Shown: one piece after another, positions 22,999-26,615 of the stretch
Position numbering within the stretch: the stretch's first letter is position 1
How the letters are laid out: each line of letters starts with the position of its first letter
Program-made: the position numbers and the translations under genes
From: a virus
Virus record (IMG/VR): IMGVR_UViG_3300000116_000178
Location: 1 to 26,615 of that record
DNA: 26,615 bases
Direction: 5' to 3' (one strand)
The notes under the pieces: model-generated
Databases searched by the model: none
Seen by the model: only the letters and a program-made list of their open reading frames with translations
Told to the model about the DNA's origin: nothing

Positions 22999-23721
22999 AT
23001 GGCTCTTGACAATATTGCAGTAACTGTACGAGAGGGTGACAGCTTTGATGAGCTTTACCTAAATATTGAGAAACCGTGGGGTACTCCTTATGATTTTTCA
23101 AACTCTGTATTAGTTGCTGACATCCGTCGCTTCTTTAATGACAGCTCTAATCCAGTTTCTGCTGTTGACAGTTTCGGCATTGTTGAATTAGATGCTTCTA
23201 AAGGTCAGATTGCTCTTAAGCTCACGAGTCGACAGACCGAAGCTTTAGGGCGCAACGTCGTCTTGGGCTATACAGAGCGAGGAGAGGTTCAGACTGGTTT
23301 AGCTATTGCTGCTGATCCTTCAGACGAATTGCAGGGTAAGTTTCTATGGGATCTTAGGGAATACTTCTCTTCCCCGCAAGCTTCAATCACTTCAATTTCA
23401 TCGGGAACTTCTTTTACAACTACGGGTGGAGTGACTGCTAATAAAGTGCGGGTTACTACTGCCTCTGCTCATAATCTAACTGTCGAGGACCAGATTATTC
23501 TGTCTGCAACCGGCCAAAGTGTTTATGATGGGGTTGATTTCAATGCTAATAAACTTTCAATTATTAGTACCACTGTATTTGAAATTGATCCAACAACTGC
23601 AGGTGCTCCAGCATTTTCAGTGAGTTCAACTCAAGGAACAGTGAGTGTCTATAAAGAAGACACGCTTGCAATCGGGACTTTAGAAGTCCTTCCACGTATT
23701 TCCAGAGATTCCGTTAGCTGA
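22999..23721 (+). CDS. distal tail / baseplate-type structural protein (240 aa)
   Basis: The N-terminus (MALDNIAVTVREGDSFDELYLNIEKPWGTPYDFSNSVLVADIRRFF, then KGQIALKLTSRQTEAL, LQGKFLWDLREYF) follows the pattern of N-terminal attachment domains in baseplate and upper fibre proteins: a GDSF motif, strands, then a WDLR-type strand. The C-terminal half (about 130-235) is a Ser/Thr-rich beta region with HNLTVEDQIILSATGQSVYDGV, resembling a repeat seen in phage virion proteins. It probably links the tip to the fibre genes downstream. Confidence 0.7.
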   Translation: MALDNIAVTVREGDSFDELYLNIEKPWGTPYDFSNSVLVADIRRFFNDSSNPVSAVDSFGIVELDASKGQIALKLTSRQTEALGRNVVLGYTERGEVQTGLAIAADPSDELQGKFLWDLREYFSSPQASITSISSGTSFTTTGGVTANKVRVTTASAHNLTVEDQIILSATGQSVYDGVDFNANKLSIISTTVFEIDPTTAGAPAFSVSSTQGTVSVYKEDTLAIGTLEVLPRISRDSVS

Positions 23722-23732
23722 GGTAAACCTCT

Positions 23733-25349
23733 ATGGCCAGTGTAGAAGAAGGCGTTTCAGTTGTAACGGTAGGTAGAACTACCCCTATTCCAGCTGGTCA
23801 AAATACTTCCGCCAACTCCCTTCCTGTTGTTGTTTCATCGGATCAAACTCCGATTCCGATTCTAGATAATCTTTCCGCGCCTTCTCAGGTACGGGATGAC
23901 CTGTTAGGGATCCCCCGTGTCCAGACGCCATTGGCGATCTTTGATGACACGAATTTGATAGATGTCGACCCAAACATCTGGGCTGTTAGTGAGCAAACGA
24001 CAGCAGGATCGAAGGTCACAGAAGTAAACCATCTGTTGAACCAATCAGCGGCTGAATGCCGTCTGAAAGTTGCAGCATCTAACGGAAATATTGCCAGTTT
24101 AGTTACCAAGCAAGCTTGGCCCTATCAGACAGGCCGTATCACGGTTGCTTCGTTCGGTGCAGCGTTATCCACCGACACATCTGCCATCATTGAATATGGC
24201 ATGTTCGATGCTAGTGATGGTTACTTTATTCGAGTAGTTGGTACAAACTTGTTTTATGTACGGCGCACCTCCAGTGGTGAGCGTCCATCTGATCATCTGA
24301 ATGGTTATACAGCTCAAGGCGTCGATCCTACGACTTTCACTGTTGACGATCAGGTTTTGCTTGCTCAACCCAACCGCACTGATCTAGGAACTATTTATAC
24401 GATTATTAGTTCATCTCCCAATGTGATGGAAGAGATTGTTCCACGTAAGTATTGGAACGGCGACAAGATGGTTGGTGAGAATGGAGTCAGCTTGGTTGGT
24501 GCTGCTCAGACCAGCTCCATTCATGAACTTAGCCTGTCAAATCTTTGTATGGCCCGTATTGAATACGGATGGTACGGAGGTACAGGTTCACGGTTGCTCT
24601 TCTATGTGCCAGAGGATGCAAATCTTGGCGGAGTAACTGCAAAGAATGCTCGCTGGGTTATTGCACATAATCTCAATTGCTCTGATCGTGTTCCATTTCC
24701 ATCTTTAGGCAATCCGACTTTACCGATGCAATTTCGCATTGAGAAGTCTGGAAATCTCAGCTCTGATGCATACATTCGTAAATACGGCGCACAAATCAGT
24801 ATTGACGGTGGTGATGCTGAAAAGCTAAGTATCTTCTCTCAAGATGGCGCAAAGGTCGAAAATATCAACACAATCGCATTTAAGCCACTACTGGCTATCC
24901 GAATTAAGGAACTGATTACTAACAATCAAGGCGAATCAAAACGCTGCTTGTTGCGAGCTTTTCCATTACTGCTTTCAATGGTCAGCTCTCATAGGGCACA
25001 GTTCCTGTTGGTAAAAAATCCAGATACTCTCGTTGATAGTAGTTCAGCTGCAGTTACCACTTTCACATCTTCTGGAACTTTGAGCGCTGTCGAGTTTAAC
25101 TCTCCTGATAGTGCTTCAAACGCCATTGCCGCTTTCACGGGAGGTGAGCAGATTGCAAGCTTCTTCACAGGTGACGCAGATGCTTCTACGCAAGCTTTGA
25201 CAGAGATTTTTAGTTATGCACGTAGTTACCTAACTCGGGAGGCGACTGCTTCAACAGGTACTGCAGGTGACGTTCTGGTGATCGCAGCTAGATCAATCGA
25301 TGCATCGTCTAACACCTGTAAAGCCAGCCTTACTTGGGGGCAACGCTGA
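23733..25349 (+). CDS. tail fibre / receptor-binding structural protein, paralogue 1
   Basis: The 538-residue protein starts at an ATG with GAGG nine nt upstream. The N-terminus has PIPAGQNTSANSLPVVVSSDQTPIPI, a motif I recall from cyanophage virion proteins. The central part has ARIEYGWYGGTGSRLLFYVPED, ARWVIAHNLNCSD (near 305) and LPMQFRIEKSGNLSSDAYIRKYGAQISIDGG (near 328-360), again typical of marine phage structural proteins. A separate C-terminal domain (about 430-538) ends CKASLTWGQR. It is beta-rich with no enzymatic motif, and it is colinear with the following gene. Confidence 0.78.
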   Translation: MASVEEGVSVVTVGRTTPIPAGQNTSANSLPVVVSSDQTPIPILDNLSAPSQVRDDLLGIPRVQTPLAIFDDTNLIDVDPNIWAVSEQTTAGSKVTEVNHLLNQSAAECRLKVAASNGNIASLVTKQAWPYQTGRITVASFGAALSTDTSAIIEYGMFDASDGYFIRVVGTNLFYVRRTSSGERPSDHLNGYTAQGVDPTTFTVDDQVLLAQPNRTDLGTIYTIISSSPNVMEEIVPRKYWNGDKMVGENGVSLVGAAQTSSIHELSLSNLCMARIEYGWYGGTGSRLLFYVPEDANLGGVTAKNARWVIAHNLNCSDRVPFPSLGNPTLPMQFRIEKSGNLSSDAYIRKYGAQISIDGGDAEKLSIFSQDGAKVENINTIAFKPLLAIRIKELITNNQGESKRCLLRAFPLLLSMVSSHRAQFLLVKNPDTLVDSSSAAVTTFTSSGTLSAVEFNSPDSASNAIAAFTGGEQIASFFTGDADASTQALTEIFSYARSYLTREATASTGTAGDVLVIAARSIDASSNTCKASLTWGQR

Positions 25350-26615
25350 TGACGACGGCCTACAACCTACCCGAAGATGTTGGCCAAAATGCCATCGTCA
25401 GAAATGGGGAACAGGTGCAGGCCGAGGGTACATTTCCAGCCGGTCAAAAGTCGGCTGCTAAGAGTATTCCTGTTGTCCTGCCGAGCGAGAGTACATATCT
25501 ACCAATAATTGACAATTATCGAATCAAAACGCAAGTTGATCGTGATCTGCTTGGCACACCTAGAGTTACCACTCCTTATAATTTTTTAACTAGGGACGAT
25601 CAATTCGAGCTTTCAGCAGAAGATTGGATTTATGATGTCTCAGGTTTAAACGAGCGCCCTGATGATGACAGCACTCAGTCTGCTCGTTGGACACAGCTAA
25701 GTAATTCTTCTGCTGAATACAGCCCTGCTCCGTTGGGGGAAGTTAAGTACAACCCTAACGCTAATTCAGCACAACTCATCCTTAGTAATAATGATGGTGG
25801 TTTTCAACGTGCCCGCATTGCATCAAAGCGCAGATATCGGTATCAACCTGGGCGCATCGCCAGAGTAAGCCTTGCTACTCGCCTTTCTGTAAAAGGCAGC
25901 CCTATCAGCCTTACACGTCTTTGGGGTGTTGGTGACGCTTCTGATGGATTTTTCGTCGAATGTAAAGGCGACGGAGACGGAGACCGTCTTAATATTTTAT
26001 ATAAAAATAGCGCTGGTAATGGACTATCTTTTGAGACCAGAGTCCCACGTTCTCAGTGGACTGGTGACAAATTAGATGGCACAGGTAAGAGTAAACAGAC
26101 TTTAGATCTAAGTAAGACATTCATGACTCTTATAGAGTTTGGATGGTATGGCGCGAGTGACATAAAAATATATTTCTTTGTTGTTGATGAAGACGATCAG
26201 CTGCCTACCTCTATTTCTCAAATTCCCAGAGCACGTTGGATTCTGGCGCATGAGCTAATCTTGGCTGATACTTTAGTCAGGAATGATCTAACAGAGCCAG
26301 ATGGAATTGGTGGCATCCGTGATTACGACGTACCTTCATTACGCACGCCTGCTCTTCCAATTTTGGTGGAGATTACCAACAGTGGTAATTTAAGTCGAGC
26401 ACATTTTATAGAACGATATGGCGCTTCTATTCTTATAGATGGAGGCACGGATGATAAAGCGCAGATTCGAGTCATCGATGGCAGTTTTGGCACAGAAGTA
26501 CCTCCAGTTATCGGTGGCAATAATTCAGGAGCTGGTCAATCAGTTGCCACTGTGCGATCTAAGGAAGTTCTAGTTAACTCTAGAGGTGAGCAGGCCGACA
26601 ACTTTTTAATGACAG
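25349..26615 (+). CDS. tail fibre / receptor-binding structural protein, paralogue 2 (3' end beyond window)
   Basis: The ORF starts by TGATG overlap and stays open to the window edge, giving at least 422 residues. It is a diverged paralogue of the preceding gene: FPAGQKSAAKSIPVVLPSE, QVDRDLLGTPRVTTPYNF, TLIEFGWYG, RARWILAHELILADT and ALPILVEITNSGNLSRAHFIERYGASILIDGG align in the same order with the first copy. It differs by insertions and many substitutions, so the duplication is old. It is probably an alternative or partner receptor-binding subunit. The C-terminal end is not visible. Confidence 0.8.
   Translation, partial: MTTAYNLPEDVGQNAIVRNGEQVQAEGTFPAGQKSAAKSIPVVLPSESTYLPIIDNYRIKTQVDRDLLGTPRVTTPYNFLTRDDQFELSAEDWIYDVSGLNERPDDDSTQSARWTQLSNSSAEYSPAPLGEVKYNPNANSAQLILSNNDGGFQRARIASKRRYRYQPGRIARVSLATRLSVKGSPISLTRLWGVGDASDGFFVECKGDGDGDRLNILYKNSAGNGLSFETRVPRSQWTGDKLDGTGKSKQTLDLSKTFMTLIEFGWYGASDIKIYFFVVDEDDQLPTSISQIPRARWILAHELILADTLVRNDLTEPDGIGGIRDYDVPSLRTPALPILVEITNSGNLSRAHFIERYGASILIDGGTDDKAQIRVIDGSFGTEVPPVIGGNNSGAGQSVATVRSKEVLVNSRGEQADNFLMT

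Noticed and set aside
23720-23731. GAGGTAAACCTC as an operator before the first fibre gene
   Set aside because: Only five pairs with a 2-nt centre, and the left half simply serves as the ribosome-binding site; likely chance.
1-26615. CRISPR array, tRNA, integrase, attachment site or transposon
   Set aside because: No regularly spaced repeats, cloverleaf sequence, recombinase motifs or transposase-like ORFs were seen on either strand by reading; a computed repeat and tRNA scan was not possible.

Overview
The window is a continuous stretch of a tailed-phage structural operon, either a free phage or a prophage. All confident genes lie on the + strand and are tightly packed. At least 13 gene junctions overlap by only 1 to 4 bases (ATGA, TAATG or TGATG), which points to one polycistronic late transcript with translational coupling. 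The head is built around an HK97-fold capsid of the DUF2184 type. The tail genes follow the lambda order closely (Z-U-V-G-T-H-M-L-K-I/J), so the virion is almost certainly a long non-contractile-tailed (siphovirus-like) particle. A cyanobacterial host is suggested by recalled resemblance only: the tail-fibre repeat block, the DUF5872 protein and the basic RKSFKARH-type domain resemble proteins I know from marine and cyanobacterial viruses. No host gene, tRNA, integrase or attachment site is visible, so host and lifestyle stay open.

Layout. (1) 1-190: the end of an upstream unit, a 47-residue ORF followed by a clear intrinsic terminator. (2) 190-1065: a short leader with a hairpin, then three small unrecognised genes. 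(3) 1052-5114: packaging module with terminase small and large subunits, a 65-residue ORF and an enlarged portal. (4) 5114-7652: small basic ORFs, a Mu gpF/SPP1 gp7-type minor head protein, a possible continuation of it, a DUF5872 protein and a PD-(D/E)XK nuclease-like protein. (5) 7705-10467: prohead protease-scaffold fusion, decoration protein and major capsid protein, preceded by a TATAAT-like element in one of the few real intergenic gaps. (6) 10493-13009: head-tail connectors, tail terminator and tail tube. (7) 13009-17502: an extra small gene, tail assembly chaperones joined by a textbook -1 frameshift signal, and the tape measure. (8) 17489-21839: lambda M-, L- and K-like genes, an I-J fusion and a separate FN3-like protein. 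(9) 21839-26615: distal tail and receptor-binding proteins, ending in two tandem paralogous fibre genes, the second cut by the window edge.

The best-supported unusual features are these: the GGGAAAC slippery site with a long stem-loop 6-7 nt downstream, which should make a G-T-like fusion of about 314 residues; the fusion of lambda I-like and J-like modules, with the FN3 part encoded separately; a K-like protein reduced to its JAMM peptidase domain; a portal carrying a C-terminal basic module; and a free-standing nuclease gene inside the head cluster. I do not see an obvious defence, anti-defence or entirely new system.
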